From assembly GCA_963971535.1 (NCBI GenBank), contig OZ020598.1, forward strand, positions 99,445,674 to 99,509,673: DNA of 64,000 nucleotides, in the 5' to 3' direction. This DNA is from Notolepis coatsorum. Taxonomy: Eukaryota; Chordata; Actinopteri; Aulopiformes; Paralepididae. Made by a program: the position numbers and the translations under genes. The notes under the pieces are model-generated. The model was not told the DNA's origin. It saw only the letters and a list, made by a program, of their open reading frames with translations, and ran no database searches. Of this stretch, positions 43,340-54,340 are shown piece by piece; positions within the stretch are counted from its first letter, which is position 1; each line of letters starts with the position of its first letter.

Positions 43340-43605
43340 GGACAGTAGCCTTACAGTGCCTTACAGTGTATTGCAAGGTCTGACATTGACCAAACTTGAT
43401 ATGCATGACCTTGGTGGGCTCTAGGTCAACTCCTGAAAAGGGGGTCAATGTCAGACCTTGCAATCAAAAGTTAGGGGCGCACTGAAATTATGGCAAGGGT
43501 TATTAGCCCCCTAACTTTTGATAGCAAAGTCTGACATTGACCCCCTTTTCAGGAGTTGACCTAGAGTCAATGTCAGACCTTGCAATACACTGTAAGGCTA
43601 CTGTC
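43340..43605. repeat. Nested palindrome (GGTCTGACATTGAC arms)
   Basis: The outer arms ACAGTAGCCTTACAGTG and CACTGTAAGGCTACTGT face each other. Inner arms TCAACTCCTGAAAAGGGGGT and CAAAAGTTAGGGG are also mirrored. The motif AAGGTCTGACATTGAC or its reverse occurs four times. It is a foldback structure of about 265 bp directly beside the Harbinger-II copy 2 left end. Confidence 0.85.
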
Positions 43606-44264
43606 TATACCCATGGATATAGACAGGCCACATGTACATTGGCCATTCGGAATAGTTACCTCAACATGTGTGCCGGCTCCTTAGAACCACTCAATCCCAA
43701 TCATTTAATACACATGTGCCACTCAGAAACATCCAATCAAGCAGGTGTGGTTCCTCATTAGGGCTTACCTATATAAAGCTACCAAATGAGATAACTTTCC
43801 TCTTGGACAAAAAAGGCTGTGATACTCAAAGACGCTCTCGGATCGCTAACCCTCATGGTTACCCCAGCCATGGCAGAAAGACTAGTGAATGGTGAGTACT
43901 TCTACTTCTAAATTACATGCTATACTATGTTATTTGATATTATCTTGTCTAGCACAGTCTCTGGAGCGTAACAGTAAGAAGCATTTTGTATGAAAGTATT
44001 CTGTACTTCTGTATGACAACTATTAAAGAAACTTGAAACTCGAGTAAACAAGTAAAGTGTAAATCAAATGTCATGTAACAATTATTACTGTAGGAAGGGA
44101 CTTTGTTATTTGATACATCTGCTTTTTCAGATCAAAGATATGCAGCTCAGACGATGGGGGAAGCCAGAGGTATGGGAAATCATTCAAAAGCAAATAAATG
44201 ACTCATTCAAATGTTTATATCAATAACTTTTATTGTGTTTCTCCATTTCATGTAATCAGCTTCA

Positions 44265-45537
44265 TTGGCAGCTGCAACCCCACGAGCGCTCACTCCACAC
44301 CCCCCAGTAGCCAGGCCACCTTCAGTGCTCACTCCACACCCCCCAGTAGCCAGGCCACCTTCAGCCCCCACCCAGTACCCTCCAGTGGCCAGGCCACCCT
44401 CAGCCCCCACCCAGTACTCTCCAGTGGCCAGGCCACCCTCAGCCCCCACCCAGTACTCTCCAGTGGCCAGGCCACCCTCAGCCCCCACCCAGTACCCTCC
44501 AGTGGCCATTCCACACCTCACACCTGCATCTCCACGACAGTCAGGTCTGTACAAACCAGGTACATTAACCAAAATTACAACCTAAATAGAGCAAAGGAAA
44601 TCTGTTTGTCAACACTTGTGTCTTTACAGACTTCACACACAACACAATCATGCTGCTCCTGGAGCTGACTAGGACCCACCAACACCTCTACTACCGCAAT
44701 AAGATAGCGTTTTACAAGAAGCCCGGAGGAGGACTTCAAGGGCCGTGGCTACAACATGACAATAGAGAAGCTGCGGAAGAAACTGGGCAACATGCTAATC
44801 ACATACAAGAGGGCTAAGGACCGGAGTCACTCTACAGGAGGGGGGAGCATAACCTGGGAATACTATACAGTATGTGCAGTTTGTTAATGCATTTCCAGTT
44901 GTAGCTTCTTTTCCAGTTGGAGCTTTTTCTTAACAACTGTGCTCTTCCACAGATAATGGATGACTTATTTGGGTCCTGTGGGGTCGGGAAGGCACCACCA
45001 GGCACCATCGTGTCAAGCCCTCTATTCTCCATGAGGAGGGGTTCGAGTGCCAGTGCCACTGCTACATCCTCTGAGCAACTACCCAGCTTCCCTGAGGAGC
45101 AGCCTGGTCCTAGTGCTCCAGAGGTCCCTGAGGAGCAGCCCGGTCCTGGTGCTCCAGAGGTCCCCGAGGAGCAGCCTGGTCCCTCCACGGCCCTGCCCAG
45201 AACCACGGCCCTGCTCAGATCGACAAGTCGGAGGGAAGTCCTGCGCATCAATCGTCCGCGTTTCGCAGAGACGTACGAGTCTCATGCGGAGAGACGGACG
45301 GTGGCGTTGGAGTCCATGGCGATGCCCGATCAGGACCGACGGAGAAGGACAAAGGAGAGAAGGAGGAGAGCATTTGAGACACAACATTTACTTCTCGCCC
45401 AAACCAATAACACACTTTTAACTAGTCTCAACCACGGTGTCACCCAACTCACTAATACACTCCAAGAAATGGTCAGCCAGCAGAAAACACTTATAACACT
45501 CTTGTTGTCACGGGCACCACAGTCACCAGGTAACTAA
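44265..45537 (+). pseudogene. Harbinger-II proline-rich / Myb-like protein, copy 2
   Basis: Exon-like parts: a proline-rich repeat region (44265-44540, PPVARPPSAPTQY units), a Myb-like exon from 44633 after CTTGTGTCTTTACAG (LLLELTRTHQHLYYRNKIA) which has a one-base gain near 44722 (AAGAAGCCCGGAGGAGG), and a last exon from 44953 (IMDDLFGSCGVGKAPP). The last exon contains three EVPEEQPGPGAP-like repeats, a basic stretch (DRRRRTKERRRRAFETQHLL) and a C-terminal helical, probably coiled-coil part (NNTLLTSLNHGVTQLTNTLQ), stop at 45535-45537. Apart from the frameshift it is the fuller version of the copy 1 protein. Confidence 0.7.
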
Positions 45538-45540
45538 CAT

Positions 45541-45690
45541 TTCATGCATACATGCCACTTTTGAGTTTCTTTTTTCAATCACAGTCACCAGATAACTAAC
45601 ATTTCATCCATGCATGCCACTTTTGAGTTTCTTTTTTCAATCACAGTCACCAGGTAACTAAACATTTCATGCATGCCACTTTTGAGTTTC
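45541..45690. repeat. ~60-bp direct repeat after the Myb-like gene
   Basis: AGTCACCAGGTAACTAACAT and TGCCACTTTTGAGTTTC recur three times in a row at about 60-bp spacing, starting inside the stop region of the Myb-like gene. Confidence 0.8.
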
Positions 45691-45769
45691 ATTTTCTTTT
45701 TTTGCAATGTTTTGGTTGTCACAGTTCCTGCCTGGATGTGCTCTCTCTCTCTCTCTCTTGTCCTTCCCC

Positions 45770-46110
45770 TGCAGGGCCACTGGAGGGTACTGGGTGAGCA
45801 CTGAAGGTGGCCTGGCTACTAGAGGGCATGGAGTGTTGGCTGAAGGTGGAATGGCCACTGGGGGGCATGGAGTGTTGGCTGAAGGTGGAATGGCCACTGG
45901 GGGGCATGGAGTGTTGGCTGAAGGTGGAATGGCCACTGGGGGGCATGGAGTGAGCGCTCGTGGGGTTGTAGCTGCAAATTACATGAATGGAGGAACACAA
46001 TAAAGGTGTTATTAACATAAACATTTGAATGAGTCATTTATTTGCTTTTAAATGATTTCCCATACCTCTGGCTTGCTATCTGAAAAAGCAGATTGTATCA
46101 AATGTCTGCA
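45770..46110. repeat. Inverted duplicate of the minisatellite region
   Basis: GGCATGGAGTGTTGGCTGAA units (39 bp, about four) and the following AATGAGTCATTTATTTGCTT, CCATACCTCTGGCTTG and CTGAAAAAGCAGA are the reverse of 44120-44390. With the direct copy it forms an inverted repeat of about 300 bp with a spacer of about 1.4 kb that contains the whole Myb-like exon set. Confidence 0.8.
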
Positions 46111-46586
46111 TATTGGGTTCAGTACAAACCGTTATAGTTGTAGTGTCTGTGTCAAAGCATTTCTTTTATTCCCTGCTAGCCAGGGAATTCTAAACAGAAT
46201 GTATTCAAGGTTTCTAGCACTAACAATGTTGTCTCACAACAAATGGGGCAGTGGTTGGTTGGCCATATTCATCCCCTTGACGTGACTCAGTACCTCTGGG
46301 GACCACTGATGCTCCGAGATCCCCTGCTGGTTTAGCCTGGCTTTTAAATCTCCCAGTTTCCATGAGCTGCCACACGGAGGCACAGCAGGAGTCTTGATGA
46401 TGAAATACACTGTACAGAGTCAATGCATGTAATCCATGCCTGTTGACAAATACTCAATATGTGCATCACATCACCCTGTGGGATATGGCCCACCAGCTCA
46501 CAAAAAAGGGGAGGGTGGGGGGCTAAAAAGAAAAGGGGAGGGTGGGGCGCTAAATGAACAATCAAGTGTGTGTCATTGGCAGAGGT

Positions 46587-47690
46587 TTACAAACTGAGAC
46601 AGATTAGATCCCTACGATGATTTGCACCTCTGTCCTGGTCTACTGCTGGTGGCTTGTGATCGGCTTCTACCTCAACATCCTCTTCAACTTGGTCAGTGGG
46701 CTCTATGCATATATTGTGCAGGATGCAACAGGCAAAGACTGCTGCGCTGATGTGTCCTGTATCCCTCATATGCAAGCATCTAAGCCTCCTGAACTTGTTC
46801 TTGAGGATACCGAAGGAATGCTCGATCACCACACAAGCAGTATTCAACCTCTTGTTATACCGCCTCTGCCTAGCAGTCAAATGCCCGTTGTCCCTGTAGG
46901 GCTTCATGAGCTGGGGCATTAGTGGGTACGCAGAGTCCCCAATGATGTGCATCCCCTCCGGCACCAGGGACTGGGGATCTGCTTCTAGCAGCCGGCCAAC
47001 CTCCGACACCCGAAATGCTCTCGCATCGTGCCAGCTACCAGGGTCGCCCACACTAACGTGACAGAACCGCCGATGGCTGTCACAGTACCCAGTGAGTATG
47101 ACTGAATAGAACCCTTTCCTATTCAGATACGCCACTGGGTTCTCGCAGTGTGGCCTCACCATGGGGATGTGGCAGCCATCCACGGCACAGACCGTGTTGG
47201 GGAATCCTGCTGCCCTGAATCCTAGCTCTGAGGAATGTAGCGCTTCCCCTGTGGGCCAGGAAATGTGATGGGACATGTGTGCATTCACTAGTGCACAGAA
47301 GTCGTGCAGGTGTTTGCACACTGTGGATTTTGTGGTGTTGAACCGATCTCCAACACCCCTATAGGACTCTTGATTCGACAGAGTCCACAGACATGCCAGC
47401 ACACTGCGATTCAGTGGCAACTTTGTGTGCAGTGTGTTGTTGTACACAGGGCCAATGGCAGTCATCAGCTCCTGAATGGTTGAGGAAAGAGCAAAGGGGA
47501 GTGATTTCCATTCAATGGTGTAGCAGCATGGGCTTTAATACTGTAATAGCCAACATAGAATGTCTGCTGATTGTATACATACCTCCACGTGCCCACGGGA
47601 GAGTCTGAAGTGACTTCTGAAGTCTGAAGGGGTATAACGTGGGACCACCTCTTCGACGAAATAGTTGATCTTGGGAACCGATCTAGAACA
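46587..47690 (-). CDS. HARBI1-type transposase, Harbinger-II copy 2
   Basis: The 292-codon main exon (46587 to about 47476) is open and differs from copy 1 by a handful of residues (for example TTKSTVCKHLHDFC where copy 1 has Gly for Val). The catalytic triad sites AVDGCHIPMV, SWHDARAF / IGDSAYPL and VVIEHSFGILK are all kept. The upstream exon (about 47583-47683) encodes VPKINYFVEEVVPRYTPSD and joins in phase. Two intact paralogues in one window suggest recent activity of this family. Confidence 0.85.
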
Positions 47691-47993
47691 GAAGGCAACT
47701 TCAGCATAATGTTTACTTTAACTACTACTATCTCAGTGTAGGCTAATACAAATGGCAACAATGTACTGGACGTGCATTGGCGACATTTTAAGTAGCCTTG
47801 CTTGGACCTTGTTGGAAATGTATTTACAAATATATGGCATGCACCATTTGATTGATCTGTGAAGTGCATTTAGGAAATGTGTCGTGATTGTACTTGTCGA
47901 TAGGGAAAACAATATTATGAGGGGGGCAAATGTGTAGGAGTTAATATGTATTACACTTGATCAAGTGGAGCAAGATTGGCCCCCATTTCTTAA

Positions 47994-48945
47994 CACTTTG
48001 ACTGCCTAAAAACGATTTACAACGTCTTTGCTGGCGATGCTAAAGTTGCCGGGGGACGCTGTACAGCGTCCTTATATCAATATTTCAAAAATCTGGAATC
48101 GGATTCATATTCCCCCTCCGCTGGCCTGAGATTCACCAGCAGGACCCACTGAGCTCTCTGGCGGTTCAGGAGCGCCATCTGGTGGCCGATCGGCGCAACT
48201 GCTTAACAGGAAGCGCAGTAGAGGTTTTGCTGGTCGGCCCTATTGCTTCCGGCCACTCGGGATAGGTTCCGGCACTCTAGCTCGTCACTCTACATAGCGA
48301 TCGATTGCCAATAACTCGATAAACAACATGATTTGGACGTATATACCATTATACAAGCTGGAGATGGACCGGGTAATAATATATCCCATAATGATAAAAT
48401 TTCTACTCGACGATGATCGCCCAACGGCGCGCGGAGACTGGGGTGAGTTTCAGCGTGTAACGTTACCATCTTCGATACTAACTGCTTTTATCAACATTTG
48501 ACCCACATTAGATGATTGGTATAACGCTGCCCACGGAATTATAAACGCCCCCTCGCCCATCCGGTCAACATCAGATGACGTGTAGTAACTTCTAGAAGTA
48601 CGTCTAGTTGGAATTTTTTATATCGCGCTGATTGCCATCAAACTGTATTTCATCATCAATATAATGCATTTGGGGCTATATATCACGTTCTGGAGAAAGT
48701 TGCAGAAAGAGATGAAAACATACTTATACATTAGACCATACTTTACTATGAATATGTGAATGAAAAAGTTTAACGTTGCTACACAATGAACAATACATAT
48801 AGGACTTTGAATGGGCCCTAATAATGGCAATGTAGCAATAGAATTTAAAAAGTTATAGCCCTGCAAAGAAGGGGACGTTCTCCATAGACAAATAGCGCTG
48901 GCAATCTATGGTATATCATTAATTTAACCCATGGCAGCCAAAGTG
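47994..48945 (+). mobile_element. MITE family B, reference copy
   Basis: TTAA at 47990-47993 and 48946-48949. The ends are CACTTTGACTGCC and, inward from the right, CACTTTGGCTGCC. Harbinger-II copy 1 has the empty site CATTTCTTAAGAGGGG (39651-39668), which fixes both boundaries. Inside are a GAGCGCCATCTGGTGGCCGA block, a protein-like block (IWTYIPLYKLEMDR, 48330-48371) and a GACTGGGGTGAGTTTCAG donor-like site. The 952 bp encode no transposase. Confidence 0.92.
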
Positions 48946-49084
48946 TTAAGAGGGGTGTGGTATTACATGATGTAGAATCTACCTATTACTGGAAATGCTT
49001 TGTACAACCACAACACTAGATTAAACGCTTTTATTCAATTGCAAAATCACTGAAATAACACTTGTACTGCTACAGCAGATGAAT

Positions 49085-49220
49085 GAATGAATGAAAACCT
49101 TATTGATTGCAGGATGGGTACAATACAGTACGGCTCAATACACACAATTGTTGAGGGGATGCAGATCAGAGAAAGACTTTCGTCTTGTTTACATCAGGGT
49201 TCCCCATTTTCCATTCATAA
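49085..49220 (-). repeat. R140 repeat
   Basis: GATTGCAGGATGGGTACAAT to ATCAGGGTTCCCCATTTTCC. It is preceded by GAATGAATGAATG and followed by the 260-bp repeat (49240-49500). Confidence 0.7.
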
Positions 49221-49239
49221 TGATGGATTACCTCCACGG

Positions 49240-49500
49240 ACGACGTCCATCATGTACATCATCATACACATCGTGTCCATGGTCATCCAAGAGTTGTCGG
49301 ACTTCAATGGCATCGAACTCGTCAGCAACAAAAAACATGCGTGCGACGTGTTATTATGTCATTACGACTAGGCGAGCAGAACGGTCTCGACTCTCGTGCA
49401 GGAAGTGTCCGCCCTCTTAACTCCTCCCCCGGCTTCACTCGGCTACTCTCGTCTACTAGTCGAGGCAAACCGAAATCCATCTTGAACAAGCCTATAGTCA
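49240..49500. repeat. ~260-bp repeat, second copy
   Basis: It corresponds to 41700-41945 and shares the minus-strand frame with the acidic and His-rich run. In both places it follows R140-like sequence, so the two may be parts of one larger element. Confidence 0.6.
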
Positions 49501-49793
49501 GACATACTTGCTTTGTTTACGTCTTGGCTACTGCGTTCTGCAGAATGCTGCAGAAAACGATAAAAACATATTTATACTTTAGACCGTATTTTTGTATGAA
49601 TATGTGAATGAAAAAGTATAACGTTGCTACATCCTAAGCGATAGATACTTGACGTTGAATGGGCCATAGTAATGTCAATTTAGCAATACAATTTAAAAAG
49701 TTATAGCCCTGCAAAGAAGGGGAACATCTCCATAGATTTACAGTACTGGCAGACAGTGGATTAAGATCAGAATAATCCCTGGCAGATAAAGGG
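49500..49793 (+). mobile_element. MITE family B, right-end fragment
   Basis: CTGCAGAATGCTGCAGAAAA, AGTTATAGCCCTGCAAAGAA and a right end CTGGCAGATAAAGGG directly before TTAA (49794-49797). The left half is missing and replaced by the 260-bp repeat. Confidence 0.65.
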
Positions 49794-49797
49794 TTAA

Positions 49798-49871
49798 ATA
49801 ATAGAATGTTGTAGTAACACAAGCACTCCTCCTCTGTCCCTGCTGTCATGCTGTCAGAAAAACACAGTATA
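49798..49871 (+). repeat. Single unit of the 79-bp minisatellite
   Basis: AGAATGTTGTAGTAACACAA to CAGAAAAACACAGTATAT is one unit of the array at 54040-54340. The MITE-A beginning at 49876 separates it from the rest. Confidence 0.8.
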
Positions 49872-50698
49872 TTAACACTTTGGATGCCCATAACGAGAAT
49901 ATTCGTTTTTTTCTCGTTTTTATTTTTTATTAGTGATCTGAATTCATATTTCATCAACCGAGTCTACCGTTGGTAAATCAGCCACTCCAGGCGCTCAGAT
50001 GTGAAAAAAGCGCCCCCTATCGTCTCCCAGATGGTAATTCACCCTTTTGGATTGGAAGGCATGAGAAAAAAAGACCCGGGGGCCCTCATGTATCAACCTG
50101 ACTTACGCACAGATATGTGCGTAAGCCGTGCGTACGACCATTCCTAAGCAAAGTGTGGGATTTATCTATTTGAACTTGTGCTTGACTTTGTACTTATGTC
50201 TACGCACAGCTCTGAGCATGCTTAGCTGACGCCCAGTGGTAGAATATCGTTACTACGTCTACGGCATAAGCGCTCCTCAGTTCATGCATTCGTTTCAACG
50301 CGGAAACAAGACACTGGCGCGTGTTCTGTACGACCCCCGTAATTCATTATAGTTCATTGTGAAATAGCGATAGTAGTGTAATTATTGTCAAACCCTAAAT
50401 AGCATCAATCTCTGAATGTAGGATGCAGGATGGTTAACGTTGCATTTGGCCGATAAGTTGTTGGCTGATAAGGAACGCATGACTCAGGTCTAATCTTATT
50501 TAATTAAATTGTAATGTTATTATATCTGTCATCAAAACATCACTTAAATGCATGTGATCACGGTTATCCACTGAAGCCATGCGTGGCTAGAATCGTCCCT
50601 GACCAACAACGACCCAATTGGAGCGCAGATTGAAAGAAAATCAATCAAGAGTTACAATATACCCAGGTGTTCTGTATGACCCGTAATCAAATTAGCGA

Positions 50699-51858
50699 CA
50701 TGAGTGTAATCGTCGGCAAACCCTATAAATTACATTTGGAACATGGATTTCAGAATGTATTCAGCATGGATAACGCAGTCCTTGCATTGTTGCATGATTT
50801 GGCAATGGGCCATGGTGCGCTCCGCAGCGCGTCTTCAGGGACAGGGCAGACCTGTTTGCCGAGAGTACAGAGTGGCTCATGAGCAGATTCCGCTTCCCCA
50901 GGGCAATCCTGCTCGACCTGTGCCAGAATCTGGGACCCGTATTGGAGCGCCAAACAAGGCGCACACATGCCATCCCCGTCCACATCCAAGTCCTCTCCAC
51001 CCTGGGATTCTTGGCCACCGGGACGTTCCAGCGGGAGATCGCAGATCGCTCGGGCATCTCCCAACCCTCACTCAGCAGGATCATGCCCACAGTACATCAA
51101 ATTCCCATACACACACGCACAGCAGGTCGAGGTCAAGAGGGCTTTCCACGCCATCGCCGGTTTCCCCAACATAATTGGAGCAATAGACTGCACACACATA
51201 GCCATCAAAACACCATCACAAAATGAATTCAATTATGTTAACAGGAAGGGGTTCCACTCGGTAAATGTCCAAGTGATCTGCGATGCCCGTTTGGCACTCC
51301 TAAATGTCGTTGCCCGGTGGCCAGGAGGAACGCACGACTCGTTTGTGGTGCAGAACAGCTCTGTGGGCATTCGTCTCCAGGCTGGGGTTGTTGAAGACGG
51401 GTGGCTTATTGGTGAGTGTTACACATTTAGGCCTATATTTAATTAAATTGTAATGTTATTACTGGTATCTGTAATTAAATTATATCTCTTTTAATGCAGG
51501 GGATCGTGGCTATCCACTGAAGCCATGGCTGATGACGCCACTGACCCAACCCCACTACCGAACAGGAGGGCACCTATAACCGGGCGCACGCACGCACAAG
51601 AGTCACCGTGGAGCGTGCAATTGGTCTCCTGAAGGGTCGGTGGCTCTGCCTGTCTGGCACGGGGGGCACACTGCAGTACCGGCCTGAAAAGGTCTGCAAC
51701 ATCATCGTGGCCTGCAGTGTGCTCCATAACATGGCCATCAGGCATGGCATCCCGCTGCTGAACCCAGAACTACCTGACGACCCCATGCCAGACGTGGAAC
51801 AGCCACCTCCAAACGCCACTGGAATGCAGACAAGAGCTAGGATCATAGAGCAGTTTTG
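50699..51858 (+). pseudogene. HARBI1-type transposase, Harbinger-I copy B
   Basis: It starts MSVIVGKPYKLHLEHGF. A small deletion near 50815 shifts the frame. The next frame (from 50879) has GFLATGTFQREIADRSGISQ. A deletion near 51088 then removes about a dozen codons present in copy A. IIGAIDCTHIAI and WPGGTHDSFVVQNS follow, then a GTGAGT donor after WLIGE (about 51411). The last exon (about 51500-51858) has another shift near 51560 before VTVERAIGLLKGRW-like sequence and ends at TGA 51857. At least three disabling changes are visible. Confidence 0.82.
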
Positions 51859-52048
51859 AGTGAGTCTACCCCATGCACTGTAAGAACTGAGATTTGGGTT
51901 AATTCAAAAGTGACCAGATGACACTCAGTTTACCGTGCATGCAGGGTATCAATCAAACTTTAAAAGAACGGAACGAAAAAAGGCATTCATCCAGCTAATA
52001 ATTATTTGATTATAATAATGACACCAACGCCAAAAGTGGTTACGGTCT

Positions 52049-53209
52049 TTATTTATCCTTGTCGGCGAGTTTCTGGAGACTGTCGCCGATGCCCGACAGG
52101 ACCGCGACCAGCTGGGGCAGGTACTCAGCCAGAGTCTGGCGTGTGAGCCTCTGCTCGTCCCTCATGTCGCTCAGGAGGGTGATGGTGGTCTCCTGATTGG
52201 ACATGACGGCCCCCGTAAGGACCGGGTCCGGGTGGGCCCTCTGCCCCCTGCGCGCCGAAGGGGGTCGGCTGCAGGACGCCTCCTGCTCCTCCTGGGTGTC
52301 GACAGGATCGACGGTCAACTCAGCCGAGTTGCCTGTGGAATGAATAGGCAATTTAATAACGTTTTATTTATTTGCTAGAAAGGTTCGGAACCATACGGTT
52401 AAATATTGTTTCAAATAAATGAAGAGATTCTTGTCATGTTCCTCAATAAAATCGTTGACGACAAAGTTATTTCTATGCCAGTCTTCTTTACTGATGTGAC
52501 AATTCCTGTATGAAAGGTGCTATACAAATGAAGTGTATATTATATTATTACCTTCCACCTGTTGGCTGGATGGCCCAGCCACATCGTAGGTGTCGGTGGT
52601 GCGTACAATGCCTCCCACCATCTCGTCCCCGATGATGCTGGCAATCCGCATGTCCAGCGGGGACAGCTCACTCTGACTCTGAATTGAATTGATTGAAAGA
52701 CTGTATTAACAGGTTGCAGAATGGGTACAATACAGTACAGCTCAATACACACAAACAAAGGGGATGCAGACCAGATAAATACTTTCGTCTTGTTTACATC
52801 AGGGTCCCCCATTTTCAATTCATCAAAACAGATATATCATAATATGATTGACATATGACATACCTGCCCCCCGCCAGTCGCACTGGCATTCTTCCTATGA
52901 TCGGCCAGGCGCTTCTTAGCCGTCAGTTTCACATCGAACCACTTTTTTCTGGTCTCCACAATAGTTCGCTGCTGCGGTGGAAATCGAATTCACAGCGTCG
53001 GTGACTGCCTCCCACGCAGCAGTCTTCCTCTTGGTGGTTATGCCAAGGCTGAGGGAACCAAAAAGTACCCCCGCCCTGGCATCCACCTCTGTGACGAGGA
53101 CTTCCACCTCAGTGTCTGTGTAATTGCATTTCTTGGTGCGCTTGGCCATTTTCCAACATTCCACGCACAGGAATTTCCTCATGGTATTTGAAGGGGAGGG
53201 CCTGACCAT
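52049..53209 (-). pseudogene. Harbinger-I Myb/SANT-like protein, copy B
   Basis: Exon 1 (about 53188-52870) has NYTDTEVEVLVTEVDARAG and KRKTAAWEAVTDAVNSIS, then a frameshift near 52970 where copy A reads on into the third helix. Exon 2 (about 52680-52552) and exon 3 (about 52335-52049) encode the same middle and C-terminal parts as copy A, here with an open exon 3 (LLSDMRDEQRLTRQTLAEY). Together the two copies define the whole protein layout. Confidence 0.75.
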
Positions 53210-54039
53210 ATTTGGTTAATCGGGGCGGTTTTGGTATGCAAATACGTGAGTGTGCACGAGCCTTGGCGTAGGGCCAAGGTGATATTCATCATGACAGGTG
53301 TGCGTAGGACCTGTGTACGCACGTGTGGTAAATCCTGTTTTTTTTGTGCATGCACACATTCTAAATTCTGAGCTTACGTGTGGAAATAGAACATTTTCTA
53401 CGTCACGTTGATGAATGAGGGCCCCGGACTCCACATTTTACTTCTCACGCATGTGACCGGAGTCGATCAGCTTCATTCTGGACCCTCAGTATACGCGGTG
53501 GATCAATAAAAGGATCGATTTTCGGAATGGCGATCAGGAATTGGAATAATCCATTTGGATACCATCTGATCTCAGGTAAGGAATCTATTTGACCAGTATT
53601 AGGATAATCAGACCCGTTTTCACGGAGATATAAGCTTTTTCTTTTTTTTTTGTAATATGGCTGTTTGACTCTAAGAGCGATCAGGAACTGAGAATCGATT
53701 TTCAGCGCGCGGCACTAGCGTGCACACGTACACATACTATCGATAATCTAGCGTTTATTTGAAAACGATTAATAAATAGGCAGACAAATGACAACGTTCT
53801 AGAATATTACAGTACGGGGCGATTATCATGGAATCCTCATTTTTTTCCGTGAAAACGAGGGGTTTTCTAAATGCTATGAAACGGAAATGAACCGATAAAA
53901 AAACAAAAACAATCTGCTTCGACAATGTTGACTGGAAATATGTCATTGATAATGCGATGGGCAGATTAGACACATAATTTAAAACATAGATTAGGCGATA
54001 TTAATGCTAACATTGAAGTGGATGTGGGCATTCAAAGTG

Positions 54040-54340
54040 TGTTGTAGTAACACAAGCACTTTCTCCTCTGTCCCTGCCATCATTCCGTTAAAAAAACACT
54101 ATATTAAAGAATAGAATGTTGTAGTAACACAAGCACTTTCTCCTCTGTCCCTGATATCATGCTGTCAGAAAAACACACTATATTAAAGAATAGAATGTTG
54201 TAGTAACACAAGCACTTTCTCCTCTGTCCCTGCCATCATTCTGTCAGAAAAACACACTATATTAAAGAATAGAATGTTGTAGTAACACAAGCACTTTCTC
54301 CTTTGTCCCTGCTATCATGCTGTCAGAAAAACAGACACAA
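54040..54340 (+). repeat. 79-bp minisatellite, about four units
   Basis: GTTGTAGTAACACAAGCACT recurs at 54041, 54118, 54197 and 54276. One further unit lies at 49798-49871, on the other side of the MITE-A insertion. Each unit contains ATATTAAAGA, the kind of TTAA site the MITE used. Confidence 0.9.

Larger units (their letters stand above)
43610..49080. mobile_element. Harbinger-II copy 2, the more complete copy
   Basis: It matches copy 1 from the promoter-like left part (GTACATTGGCCATTCGGAAT) through the Myb-like gene and the transposase to GCTACAGCAGATGAATGAAT at about 49085. It carries a MITE-B (47994-48945) where copy 1 has an empty TTAA, and lacks the L1 and hAT of copy 1. An inverted duplicate of its own left minisatellite region lies inside it (45770-46110). 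Confidence 0.7.
50080..53424. mobile_element. Harbinger-I copy B
   Basis: The ends GGGCCCTCATGTATCAAC and, inward from the right, GGGCCCTCATTCATCAACG are flanked by CGG on both sides (50077-50079 and 53425-53427). It carries the transposase on plus and the Myb-like gene on minus, the mirror of copy A. Both genes are more damaged than in copy A. Confidence 0.85.
49876..54039 (+). mobile_element. MITE family A, opened by Harbinger-I copy B
   Basis: TTAA at 49872-49875, left end CACTTTGGATGCC, right end GGCATTCAAAGTG at 54027-54039. Here the second TTAA is absent and minisatellite sequence follows directly, so the right site has been altered. Harbinger-I copy B sits in the body, where the MITE-A at 63326 reads continuously (GAGAAAAAAAAACTCCGGAA). 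Confidence 0.8.
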
